From Eucalyptus grandis (lineage: Eukaryota; Streptophyta; Magnoliopsida; Myrtales; Myrtaceae), in contig NC_052620.1 of assembly GCF_016545825.1 (NCBI RefSeq), forward strand, positions 12,896,001-12,960,000: DNA of 64,000 nucleotides. Direction: 5' to 3'. Below the pieces are notes generated by a model. That model ran no database searches. It had not been told where the DNA came from and saw only the letters and a program-made list of their open reading frames with translations. Position numbers and translations under genes: made by a program. This document shows, in pieces, positions 36,401 through 47,827 of this stretch (positions within the stretch are counted from its first letter, which is position 1; each line of letters opens with the position of its first letter).

Positions 36401-38442
36401 TGTTGCATCTGGTTAAGAATATTTTACCATCATTAGTTGTTTAAGAAAAGGATAAAATCCTTAAGTGACAAGTCATCATTCTTGTGCTATCAAGTTCCTC
36501 TTGGGACATAATGGCTTGGGGATGTGATTCGAATCTATTTAAATTTCTAGAAGCAGGCATAGCGACACAAAAGCACTCTAATAAAGAGAACGGTTTATTG
36601 TATAAGTTAATTTCTTTTTGGAATCCCCTTAGTACTCTCTCTTTCTCCAGAAGCAGGCGTTCTTATTTAGTAATAAGGAATTCTTGTTCTTTCTGTGTTA
36701 ATAGATCATGGCCTTTTCTTTGTCTGATCCTGCTTTGCTGGACCACTCTGGTTCCATGCCAGATTTAGCATGCGCCTGAAGGCATTTATGTGCTGGGTGG
36801 ATCATAAACAGAAAATACAACTTTTCTGCGATTTCATGCTCTGCTTGAATAAATGAAAAGATATTGCCAGATCAGCTGTTCATCCAGTCTCAAATCAGAT
36901 GTAATTGTCATTCAATTCTTCAGTTTTTAAAACTTCAATATCAATAAACTTGACTTCTATCTCTATCAAAATGCATGTGCTTTTTGTCTCATGAATCGCA
37001 ATATGCATCTAGAAGGAAGGATAATTATATTTTACAAAACCCAAACAGATGTTTGGGGTAGCTTTCTTCGAACAGATGTTAGGGAAGCTTGTGACTGTCC
37101 ATTTGAGCACTTGTTGACAGCAAATGCCATGTGCAAGGGGTTAGGGAAGCTTGTGACTGTCCTTACTCATTCCACATGGCAGTTGGTCAACTGTTGGTTG
37201 ACTTTCTTAGCAGTAGGACGATTTATCCTGAAAAGCAAAGGAGGGTTTTGGGGCAGGTTTTTTTGCTAGTTTCCAATGAAGTTGTCTTAATTTTTTGGCA
37301 ATCTTACACATGGAGTGTCTTTAGCTGCGTCTAGTTTATGTATTGATTAATTATGTTGGTCGCAATCTTGTATTGACGTTGGTGGTTTTGCTGTCTATGT
37401 AGGTCACTGCACTGTACCAATTGGGAATGGCAGGTCATTTTGCCCTCGGGAACAGCAACTCTCTAGCTACAATTGATGTTGCTGGTGCATTCATTGTAAG
37501 CCTCTCATAATCTGGAATTTTTCTGCGATTGGGACCTGGAGTAACTATATCAGGCAAAAGATAGTTGCCACAGTTTCCTAACTTCTTTATGTCATTGGCA
37601 GGGCGCTTCAGACTTCTCGATGCTATCATCTGGTGTCTTGATGTTTATAATCACCTATGCTTCCCCGCTGCTGTTTCTCCTTAGCATGCCAATGTGGATC
37701 TCTGTGAAGGATTTTAGTTGTCTGGTTACTTCGCAGAATGCTAATTTTGGAGATCTCCTAAAGATGATGCTTGGTTTTCCTTGTGTAATACCTTTGTGCC
37801 TGAATTCAGTTATGCTGACTGCATACACTATCATACTGCTACTGATGAGAAATCACTTATTCATATGGAGTGTCTTCTCTCCAAAGTAAGTCTTTCCATA
37901 CTTTAAAGCGCATATATTAATCTATTACCATGGAATTTTTATGAAAATGTGGTGATCATATATAGCTAGTGTGGATAAGACTATTTCGTTGTATGTTCCT
38001 TGTGGATATTTAAACTCTACTTGCAATCTGGTCTCCGGGATTATTCTCATCATGCGTGTTGTTGAAGTTTTTGTTTTTCAAATATTAATTGTGAACAAGA
38101 TTGTGGATTCAACATCTATTTCATGTAGCGGGTCCTACATTTTGTTTCTTATGTGAGATAAATTTGTCTTGTTTTATTGATTTTACCCATATGGCAATGC
38201 TTTCGCCCTTTATATACGCTACTTTCTACCCTTCTTTTAAAGAGTGGTTATTTTTGCACTTAAGTACGATAATGCAACACTTTTGTTACCTCTACTGAGA
38301 CAATTCATACTAAGTCAATACTCATATTTCATGAAGGTACCTTTATGTCGCTGCTGCAACAGTTTGCGTTTATTTGGGGGTTTTCATCATAGCTGCTACT
38401 GGAACTTATATATACTTGGTGACAATTTATCGGAAAAGATAA
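28558..38442 (+). CDS. PIGG: GPI ethanolamine-phosphate transferase 2 (PIGG/GPI7), possibly frame-broken
   Basis: It adds the ethanolamine-phosphate side branch to mannose 2 of GPI anchors in the ER membrane. Exons: 28558-28686, 28838-28931, 29034-29078, 29208-29375, 29454-29538, 29889-29995, 30106-30186, 30927-30979, 31067-31169, 31957-32100, 33270-33366, 34708-34933, 35030-35120, 35301-36325, 37403-37495, 37602-37885, 38337-38442 (about 977 residues). An N-terminal anchor (LSLFIFGFFPTKPAL) is followed by an alkaline-phosphatase-like domain: VVDGLPAEF, APPTVTMP (nucleophile Thr), GDDTWLKLFP, HYLGLDHVGH, VSDHGMTE, GNHGGSS. A multi-pass C-terminal membrane region follows. Phases agree except at two points: exon 1 is 2 nt short for exon 2 (CTCTGG where CTCTCTGG fits), and exon 14 lacks 1 nt, giving TGA at 36318-36320 ahead of its donor. 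Either sequence errors or a dying copy. Confidence 0.88.
33371..33402. repeat. (TC)16 microsatellite at an intron donor
   Basis: Begins four bases after the GT of PIGG intron 11 (donor at 33367), placing a long pyrimidine tract immediately at the 5' end of the intron. Confidence 0.9.
34062..34086. repeat. (TTC)n microsatellite
   Basis: About eight TTC units within intron 11 of PIGG, followed by a T-rich tract. Confidence 0.85.
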
Positions 38443-40900
38443 GATTAGGAGCTTCAATGGCGGCATGAGGTAGATCTTCCTGTAGCCTTACTGATGCTGA
38501 CAATTTTGGTACTTATTTGCAGATTTGTTCAATTCTTTTGGCTTTGAGCCACTGCTCATAGTACATTCAATTGGTAATTATTTCGAAACGTTTCTTTGCA
38601 ATGATGAGTTGGACATGTCAACGTGTTTGTCAATTTGAACAGTAAGAGAATGAGTGAGAATTTTCCGGCCAGACTACGTTTGACCTTCACTGTTTTGTTA
38701 TAGGGTTTGGTCCATTCCATATATAGAAATTTTACTTGTGGTTTTGAGAAATTTGAGTTTGTTCAATCTGAGTCATCCCAGGTGCGAGATTTGTGTGATC
38801 GAGTCCTTATGTCATAAGCATATTTAATTATGTTGATGTGGTTGATGACATGACAACTTCTTGGCGTTGTAAAAGAGAACAGTATAATATTCGGTTAATG
38901 AAAACCAAACTCACTCTGCAAAAAGAGGAGAAAGAATGAAGGTGATGGGGGCTAGATTAAGACACTCCATCGCCACCACACGACTGCTGTCGGCCGTTGG
39001 CCGTCACCACTGCCAGTTTCTCTTTCAAAAACCCTAACCTCTCTCACAAAGCTTAATGTTGTTTCTATGCGAGACTCCTCTTTATTGGGGTTCTCCGGCA
39101 ACTCTAAGCAATGGCTAGACCAGCTGTCTGTTTTGGCGAGCCTCAGTTCAGGCCTGCCTATATTGCCTGTGGTTAAAATGACGATCAAGGCAACTGTAGC
39201 TTCTTGGAATCCAAGGTATTTGAGGTGGTGATACGGATGCCAACGTCGCGGGAAAATCTTCTCAGCACTTTATGGCAGGGGAAAAAACCGAAGTAGACAC
39301 AATACTATCTTCGTATTTCCGACATACTGAGGACCGCAATCGCGGGCAGTGCGTGTGGTCTGGAGCAATCCTGGAAGCCGGAATGCTGTCCAACTTGATA
39401 TAGCTCTAGATATTGATTCGGAGGGTTGACACAGATGGTTTCACACCAACCGAACCATCTCGCTGCGCGACTTATCGATCTAAGGCACTGTGACGCATGA
39501 ATCCGCGACTTCCTTTAGTAGGTCTTACAAAAGAGAGGGCACTGGACTGGAAGGTTCACTTTATCCTAGCTAGACTTCCAAAATCATAGCTGGATTTGCT
39601 TGTTGTGACCTGTGAGTAGGGAACCAAGTCTTGAGTAGAAAAAATCAGGAAGTGGTGGCGTAGAGTCCGGGACATGATGGTTCGGCCAAGTTGAGTGGAC
39701 GAAGTTAATGCCGGGCCTACACGCCTCGCGGACGCGTACGACGCATGGCGGACAAATTCAAGGAACCATCATAGAGACCCCAATCTCTTCGCCTTATCCA
39801 ATGATCCATTACCCATTAAACTTGACTTCTCGAAACTGGCACAATGATTGAACCCATCTCCACTTGGGCATGCCATCAAGAATGGGTTAAATATGACAGA
39901 AAAATTTCGATTTGGCTCGTCCACCATAAATTTATGCCAAACTCTAAAGTAGTACACAAGTGACAAATTTACTCTTCATTAGTATTTGTTAGATTTTATC
40001 ATCAAATTGTTGTGTTGAATGACACGTAGAAATTGGTAGACGTATCGATTTGGAGCTTTACCCTTCATTGGTCACATGTGTATCGGTTTTATGGTTTTTT
40101 GTGATATTAATCTAATATAATGAAAACTAACGGAGATAGATTTATCACAAATATATCACATTGGGGTTTTTAATGGTCAAAAAATCAATTTAAATAAGAA
40201 CTAATTGGAAATTTTTCATGATATCAACTCCACTAAGAACAAGAGCAAGTGTTGAATGATCCCACTGCAATGAGCCTCTAGAGTCCACCCAATCTAACAG
40301 TACATATGAACCGGGCTCAGGAGCCTCGAAACTTGAGCTGAACCTAGACGGGCATAGGCACTTCATACTGGGAGCCACCCTCATAAAAGCCTCCGGATTC
40401 TGCCCAATCTAACAGTGCATATGAACCGGACTCGGATGCATTGAAACTCTGATAAGGGCAAATCCTTGCATGAGCTGAACCTAGATAGGTTTAAGTACTT
40501 CAAAGCAGGACCCACCCCCTTAAAATTTGGTGAACTGGTGATCACTTTAGACCGATGGACACCACCTACGATTAGCAAATTGTAATCACATCTTTTTGAA
40601 TGGCTTTTGTGGAACAAAGGGAAAAATCAGGGTCACATCACCAGTCCCTCCTCTGAGGAGCAGAGAACATGAGAGAAAAAAGGTATATGCCCATGAAGAA
40701 TACGAAGCAAGAAAGAAAGCCCCTTCTGTGCAATCTCCGGCCACATATTCGACTCTGACATGGTGTCGAAATACTTATTTTCAAAAATTCATCTAATCTG
40801 GGAAAATGGGCTAATTATATTCGCGACCATAAACGAACCCATTTTTATTGGTCTGTCCAATTTCAATTATATTAGGCTCTCTTGAAGGGAAAGTAATTTT
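38443..40900. other. Intergenic region 3' of PIGG
   Basis: No supported gene. It includes the PIGG 3' flank, a stretch of balanced base composition (39200-39770) with no readable frame, and an internal two-copy repeat at 40266-40510. Small minus-strand frames (38952-39188, 39769-39966) have no domain. Confidence 0.5.
40266..40510. repeat. Two-copy direct repeat (~120 bp)
   Basis: The blocks CCCAATCTAACAGT.CATATGAACCGG.CTC and GAGCTGAACCTAGA.GG occur twice, at about 40287-40356 and 40407-40491. The second copy contains about 20 extra bases. Origin not recognised. Confidence 0.7.
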
Positions 40901-40908
40901 TCTTTTTC

Positions 40909-41785
40909 TTTTTTTTTTACAATAGTATCTGGAAATTATACAATGGAGGAATAAGAAACAAAAGCGGGTGCAAGGTGGCGCTTTGATTGCGGCATCTTCC
41001 TTCCCGTATTCCGGGAGCCACACGGATTCATCATACATGACAGCACACAGGAAACCTAGATGCAAGGCACGTAATCTAAATCATAAATTTTTTATTTATA
41101 GAATCCACCACATATTATATGGTTTCTATTTTAATTTTATTTTATTCCCTAATCGGAGAAATCCTAGAATTATCGCCATTATCATCATCATGTCGTCATC
41201 GCCGATGACCATCATCGCCGCCGCCGTCGACGCCACTAGAAATCCTTGAGCAGCTTCCGGACCTGCTCGAGCGTGACGAAGAGCACCACTGTGAATGGCC
41301 CTTGCTGCGATATCATTGGGACGAACCCCTTGTACAGTGCCATTGGCCCTTCCGCCCTCACCGTCTTCACCGCGCAGTCGGCGGCCCCCGGTACGGCAGC
41401 TCCCGCCCCTCCTCCACCTTCATGTTCATCACCTGCGTCTTGATCACATCCACCGCGTTCAACGCCACCGCCGCCACAAACCCAGCTGCGAAGCTCGCCA
41501 TCACGTGCATCCCTAGCCCGTCCTTCATCAGCCCCTTGGCCAGGATGGTCTCCTTGATCTGGTCGTAGGACGTCAGCCGTGACGCCGTCACCAGCATCAC
41601 CCAGTTCACCGTCAGCGACAACCACCACCACAGGCTTGCCACCCCCTCCTGCCGCGCTGTCCGCAAGATGGCGTCCACCACGCTCCGGTAGTTCCAGCGC
41701 TGCTTTGGCAGGAGCCACCCATCCGCCTGCATCCGCACCATGGCCACGTCCGTAGGGTTCCTGACGGCTGTTACTGTCCTGAAGT
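40909..41785 (-). pseudogene. DIC: Mitochondrial dicarboxylate carrier retropseudogene
   Basis: The minus strand encodes the C-terminal two thirds of a plant dicarboxylate carrier (inner-membrane exchanger of malate and related acids): NPTDVAMVRMQADG, NYRSVVDAILR, SLTVNWVMLVTASRLTSYDQIKE, GMHVMASFAAGFVAAVALNAVDVIKTQVMNMKVEEG, then after a frameshift DCAVKTVRAEGPMALYKGF and LEQVRKLLKDF, stop at 41236. The PX-D carrier signatures are altered: NPTD, and NAVD where NPVD is usual. The first ~120 residues are missing and homology ends abruptly near 41785. A T-rich stretch at 40909-40918 lies ~320 bases past the stop and could be an A tail, so a 5'-truncated processed copy is likely. Typical Arg sites are Trp or Gln here, as expected from CpG decay. 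Confidence 0.88.
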
Positions 41786-42490
41786 TTAATAACAAGACCA
41801 TGTTATATTCTTTACCCGACTCAATATTGGGTTACTTTACGCACTCCATTTTTTACTTTCCCTTTCATTACTATCTTTGATGGAATAAACTGTGACTATT
41901 TTACATTGCTTTTCTAAGTTTTGATTATCTTATTTCAGTTGAATGGTTATGTTACATTTTAGGATCATAAAAAATTCAAGAAAGAAACATTGCATGGATG
42001 GATTAGAAGAACCTTGTGATTTATAATTTGGTAAGAAGACTATGTGGACATCTCATAGGAACAAAAATCAAGTTTAAGTACCAAAAGTGCACTAATTAGA
42101 ATAAGTAATGTAAACAAGTCCTCATCCTAAATCTATGATTAGGTAGGAAGTGAGGTATACTTCTAATGTAAAACTCTCATATGGTTAATCAAATTAAATA
42201 AAAATCCCTACTCATGCAAGGTAAGAATCCGGAAGAACTCGTGCCAATTGAGAATCATTGGTCCGCCGTTGACATTACCTCTAAACTCATCATTTATCTG
42301 ATGCCTGAGTCAAAAGGGTCGCGACAAAGCAAAGCTAGGTAGTACTAGTTGACCGTTTGATTGGTAACTTACCGCCAATTAACTAGACCTATTAGTAAAA
42401 TATGAAAGTAGTTAATGATGGTGATATTATTATATTGTTAGTACCTTATCTAGGACAACTAGTTGCCAAGCAATGTTTCCCTTTTTTTGA
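41786..42490. other. AT-rich intergenic DNA
   Basis: No coding signal, RNA gene or defined repeat seen. Confidence 0.5.
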
Positions 42491-42896
42491 AGGGATATGT
42501 GTATTGAAGGTCCTAAAATTTTTTTTTGGTGAAAAAAATATATAATTAAGTCCAAAAATTTAAAAAATCATAATGGTTGTCAATGTTGAGTCTTGAAACC
42601 TTCAAAAAGTGCAATTAAGTCTTGAAACTTGTTATAAATGTGCAATCAAGTCCTAAAAGTTGTCAAATTGATCCAATCAAGTCATTCCAATGATTGTAAT
42701 TTTTGAAAATTTTAAGATTCGATTATATTTTCATGACAAGTTTTAGGAACTTAGTTGCAATTTTTGAAAGTTTTAGACTCAATTGCACTTTCTAGCAAAT
42801 TTTAGGACTTGATTGTATTTTTAAAAATTTTATAACTCAATTGCATTTTTGTGATAAGTTTGAGGACTTTCAATATATTTATCCCCTTTTAAAATA
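42491..42896. mobile_element. Fold-back MITE-like element
   Basis: About 405 bases whose two halves are imperfect reverse complements. The start (GGGATATGTGTATTGAAGG) pairs with the end (TTTCAATATATTTATCCCC). Internal phrases such as GTGCAATTAAGTC and GACTTAATTGCA-like sequence face each other across the centre. It has no coding capacity. The flanks (TTTTTGA / TTTTAAA) do not give a clean target duplication. A long-inverted-repeat MITE is the best reading; family unknown. Confidence 0.65.
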
Positions 42897-42902
42897 CTTT
42901 GT

Positions 42903-43325
42903 TTGAAATTTAACAGTGAATGGTTAATTTTATGAGCAATGACACCACGGGTATATAATTTTCGCCATTTTACTTTGTTTAAAATTTAACAGTGAATGGT
43001 TAATTTTAGGAGCAATGAAACCATAAGTATATTAACTTTTGCCATTATACTTGAGTATCCAAACTTATGTTTGTTTAATCAAGTATCTCAATTTTCTCAA
43101 TCGGGCTTAATGTGAGGTATTCATCAAATAAGTTGTCATGTCATGTGATTATGGGTGAATGGATAATTTTAGGAGCAATGAAACCATAAGTATATTAACT
43201 TTCACCATTTTACTTGAGTAGCCAAATTTATATTTGTTTAATCAAGTATCTTAACTTTCTCAATCTGGCTTAATGTGAGGTATTTGGTAAATAAGTTATC
43301 ATGTCATGTGATTACACTCAAACAC
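42903..43325. repeat. Tandem duplication, ~170-bp unit
   Basis: The block TGAATGG.TAATTTTAGGAGCAATGAAACCATAAGTATATTAACTTT onwards through CTTAATGTGAGGTATT..TAAATAAGTT.TCATGTCATGTGATTA appears twice (about 42995-43150 and 43151-43318). A shorter partial copy lies at 42910-42990. Confidence 0.8.
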
Positions 43326-43612
43326 TCGCATACTCAACAAAGTAAAGCACAATCGATGATGTGGCTCCTCTCCTTGGCTAAACTCGTCGCGTCTCTATTT
43401 AGGTGTTGGGCGATAAGAGTAGAGAGCTAATACCAACTAGGATGATCTTAGCCATCAAATACTAACTATCGACATCAAATACTAACACTCGCATACTCAA
43501 CAAATGATGTGGCTCCTCTCCTTGGCTAAACTTGTCTCGTCTCTATTTAGGTGTTGGGCGATTACCAACTAGGATGATCTTAGCCATCAAATACTAACTA
43601 TGGACGTCAATG
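43322..43612. repeat. Tandem duplication, ~140-bp unit
   Basis: ACACTCGCATACTCAACAAA, then GATGTGGCTCCTCTCCTTGG, TCTATTTAGGTGTTGGGCGAT and CCAACTAGGATGATCTTAGCC, occur in the same order twice (about 43322-43485 and 43486-43612). The copies differ mainly by small indels, so the duplication is fairly recent. Confidence 0.8.
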
Positions 43613-44064
43613 TGGATTATTATTGTAGAAAAAATTCATATAAGGATTCGAAGTGAGGTCATTTTCTTAAAAGAATATCCAATGTAAATATTGTTTTAAC
43701 TAAGAGCTTGAAGTGGTCCATTCAGCAACCTAACTCACCAGTTGGCGAATACTTGATTTTTCTAGGAGCGGAACAATGCGTTTGAGTCCATAAACACAAT
43801 ATGATAAAGTTTAAAAAGAAAAAAAAAACTAAAAGAGCCAACAAAAAAGGGCACAACTGTAGTTTTTGTCCACAATATTTGATTTTTCCAACGGCACAGC
43901 ATGGTTACCACGATCGACATTGCCAATCTACCATGCGCCGACTAACCGCCGCACCACTTCGCCCACATTTCACCACCACCTCACAAGCCCAAGTGTAGCC
44001 TCAAGCGTTGAGCAAAGCCCCTTGCCTTTATCCTCTAAATCTGCCATATCATTTTAAAAATTAG

Positions 44065-44260
44065 GTGGAAGCGAGAAAGCAGCTTAACTCGGGCGATGAA
44101 GAACAAGGTCCAACAATTTTTTCGAAAAAGCTTGTAGAACTTCCGCTGGAAAGAGCTGCTGTTCGTGACCTCCTCATCCAAGAACGGAATCTTCAACAAC
44201 GATGCTATCTGAGATACACTAACCCACATGTTAATACTGAGAAAATTTAAAAATTTCAAA
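44065..44260 (+). CDS. Weak exon candidate, unidentified
   Basis: After an ATTAG acceptor-like site, a plus-strand frame reads VEARKQLNSGDEEQGP, then KKLVELPLERAAVRDLLIQERN. It is amphipathic and protein-like but matches no family I recognise. The opposite strand in the adjacent GC-rich region (44290-44950) carries an alternative candidate with ATG at about 44370 and a GTGAGT donor near 44311. They conflict in strand, so at most one is real. Confidence 0.25.
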
Positions 44261-44897
44261 GGCAATTTACCCTGTCAAAGCTAAGGACAAACAGATGAAG
44301 TCAACTCACAATATCATAAGCCTTCTTTCGCGCCTTGTGTTGCGCCGTCGTAACTTGAGAATTGAGCATCTGAAAACCCCAAAACAACAACAACGAAGTC
44401 AGAAGGAAACCCAACGAATTCGGAGAACGCTCAGCTCAATCCAAACCATCAACCCCGCAATGCCAAACCCAGACACACCGAAAAGCCAAACAAAAGAGGA
44501 AGTCATCAACACCGTGGGCCTGATCTTGTACGTTTCGCTTGGGGAGCTGGCTGGTGTAGCGGGCGATGCAACGAGGGACGACGAAAGGCGCGTCCTGCTG
44601 AGCGAGACCCACTCTGATGGTCGCAGAACCTATAAAGGTCGAGCAGGGGTTTTGTTCAGAGGATGGAGGTATTCAATTCAAAAGAGCGACAGGTGGGAGG
44701 AGTACCAGGTTGATGATGACGAGATTGGAGCCTCTCTCCGAGATGAGCTGCGAAGGAATTGCCGTCTTCAAATAATCCTTGCGGTAAGAAACACAGGGAA
44801 TTGCGAGAGATTCAGTGACGAAGGTCGACGACTCGAGGAGCTTCTCGTCCGAGCGTCTCTCGCGTTCTGTCAAAGCGAAAGAGAACTGACTGGCTAA

Positions 44898-47436
44898 TTG
44901 AGACGGAAGCCGATGATGCCCCTGCGAGTGCGACGGCTCTTCTTGAATCGCGAACGAACGAGGCTTAAACACTAAACGTAGTTGAACTCTTGTGCTTTTG
45001 CCTGGGTTTATATGTAGTTTTGCTCTATAATTTAGTTGGAATTTTGAAAAAAAAAGTATACAAGTTTAACAAAACTATTTATTTATGACATCGACACAGA
45101 CGAAAATAAATTGGAAGTTTGTATTTCAGTTTAATTTTGTTTTCAGTATAATATCTTTGTTCAAGGGGAACTAGTTGAGTTATTTTGTTTTTAGTACTTT
45201 TCTCTGTGTGCGGAAGAATAGGAATGCATGTTGCATGAACTTTCTTGATTCTGGATTTCCAGTTTTTGCATTGTTTTTAATTTCAAATAGTTGCCATGTT
45301 ATTAATTATTGATTCACGAGCTCTTCCAATGTTGCATGCATCAATCACATTTTTGCACGTAAGTGAAATAAACAAATCTCGAGTGAGAAAAAAAGAAATA
45401 AATTTAGATTTTCTCTTGTTAAGAAATTAGTTTATTACCTACGATTTTCAATAGATATATTTAAATAACTAATTGATCTATTTTTCATATTTCATCATGC
45501 TTCATTATATTAAATATAATGTTTTGATAAATAAGCAAACATTTATGAGCTCTTTACATATCCTATAGTTTAATTAATCATGTTTGTTCATATAAAACGA
45601 CAATACACAGGATTCAGACATGCCACGTGATCGTTGAAATCTATTTTATCCAATTGTCTGACACGTGATGTGATGGTTAACCAAACATTTGTGAGCCCCA
45701 GTCATCATGACGACATAGTTGCAAAATATTGCACTACCATGGGGTCCCTAGAGCCTCTTGGAGGAGGCGATCAACGGATCACGCAAGTCCTTCGAGTAGG
45801 AGATGATGCCAAAAAAAAAAATTACAAAGAGGGTCATCAAAACAGCAACATGGGATTTCATAATTTCCCTTTTCTTTTGCCATAGGGACTTCATAATTCA
45901 GTCGCTGCTGACTGAGGAACAGCTATTTTGCTTCATCACTTTCCGTTGCGTGTTTTTCACCTTTCGAAAAGGGGAAACTCAAGAGAAAGTTCATAGAGTG
46001 AATTGATAAAAGAGAGTTTGCAAAAAAATTACAGTAGTTCATACAATTGCAGAGTAAATGGTTTTCACTGTATGATACTTGATGGCCTTTTCTATCTTCT
46101 TAAACAAATCAAGGGCCAAACTAGCAAGCGTACGAAACTTGAGTTATTCGCTAGATGTTGAACATTCATGAAAGTGCCCGGTTACTTCGTTCAGCCAGCG
46201 AAGGCAATTGCTACCGCTGAATCTGTACAAAGTTTCTCACCCGAATTTCACTACCAGTCATAGCATATAATCATGCATCTAGTCTCAATCAATGATACGA
46301 ATCAGTAAGATGATCCTCAATGACTGATCATTTTCACCGATAGGAACATCGGAGGTGGTCGTTTTGTTCTTTTTGGGTGGAAAAAAAGGTTGTTCCTCGA
46401 TGGTTGACTTTATTTGCGTTCTAGTGGTAGCAGTAGCAAACTTTTGCACCTAAGTTGATACAAAATATCAACACCCTTTGTAATGCATCGTAATATCTCT
46501 GGCAGAGAACTGCTTGAGTACTCAAAGCATGTGATGAGACTGGGCTCTCGTCTGTTTGAGCACTTACCAGAAGCCTTGGCCTCCACCACACTTTTACAGC
46601 AGCTCTAGTTCAGTTTTCTAATGCATCGCAACATCTCGAATAATGCTCAAGAGGATGGCCCCGCCCTATGAAACAATGCAAAGGCAAGTCCCCATCCTAA
46701 CACAACTTTTCAACGCATGGACTCCAGAAAGAAAGCAAGAAGGGTTTTTCCTCTAATCTGTAACATCATAACCACATCTTTTCGCACTTCAGCTTCTCAT
46801 GTCCGAAGGCACATGATTGTTAAATTAGCTGCTCACAAAGCTCAGTACCTTAGTTTCAAAGGGTCCAATTTTAAATGATTTATAAAACTATTGCAAGCCT
46901 TGGCATCAATCAAGGTTGTCCAAGATTCACCAAGTTGTTGTCTGTTTCACTCATATGAACATTGAGATTTCTATATGCTTACTAGATCATATGGACCTAG
47001 CTCGTTAAAAAATAGTTATGTTTACCTGAGAAGTCCAGAAACTCACTTAAAAGTGATGACAAAGAGAGGTTTACAAACCAAAGATTCCTCTACATTTAGA
47101 TTTCTGTAATTGCGGAGAAGTCAAGGCTAAGACAACATTGAATCCTCCTGTCATCTATCATTGTTCAACTCTGTCCTAACAGTTTTGTTTTAATAAATTG
47201 CAAAACTTTTTGTACTAGCTGCCTGATCCCCCAAAGAATCATCCATTATTAGACAGCATTGTAATTTTCTCAGCAGGGCTAGCTCATAAGGTATGACTTT
47301 CTTCTTCCATTTTTTATGAACCTCATAGTTCTAAAGTCAAACAGAACCTCGCAATGGATGTCATCGTTCTCTTCACTTCTCTTCTCTCAATCAATCAGCT
47401 ATAAAGAAGATGCACATATCATGCATTGACATTGTA
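44898..47436. other. Intergenic DNA downstream of the CNL gene
   Basis: AT-rich at first, then of mixed composition. The frame at 45634-45885 has no domain. No RNA gene or transposon end was recognised. Confidence 0.5.
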
Positions 47437-47529
47437 ATGTCTCCATAACACTCAAATCATAATCCAAATGTCTCCATAACACTCAAATCATAATCCAAAT
47501 GTCTCCATAACATCGATCCATAATCCAAA
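47437..47529. repeat. 31-bp minisatellite, 3 copies
   Basis: ATGTCTCCATAACACTCAAA plus ATCATAATCCA repeats with an exact 31-base period at 47437, 47468 and 47499; the third copy diverges after CCATAACA. It lies about 300 bases past the 3' end of the CNL gene. Confidence 0.9.
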
Positions 47530-47827
47530 CTCATCTCCAACAAAAATATACATTCACAAAGAAAAGTTGAGTGAGGAGGTTGTACAAGCAAGACGAGGGG
47601 GCAAAGGTGCTCTTTGTTCTAGACGCACGACATAACGAGGAAGGTGGTGACGACTGGAGAGGGAGGGACGCTTTCTTCTTTTTGATAAATATTTGCACTG
47701 CCAATATACACCGAAGAGAAGATAAATTAGTTAAATCATAAAGAAGGTGAAATGGTCGAAAAAGGAATGTTATTGATAGGTGATATTAAGTCTTTTATCG
47801 TACCTCTACTCTGCTGATCGTTCCGCT

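Noticed and set aside
38952..39188. 78-codon minus frame near PIGG
   Set aside because: No motif, no splice support, composition like its surroundings.
44290..44972. 200-codon plus frame and 99-codon minus frame
   Set aside because: GC-rich leader-like DNA open on both strands, with no domain; strand conflict prevents a call.
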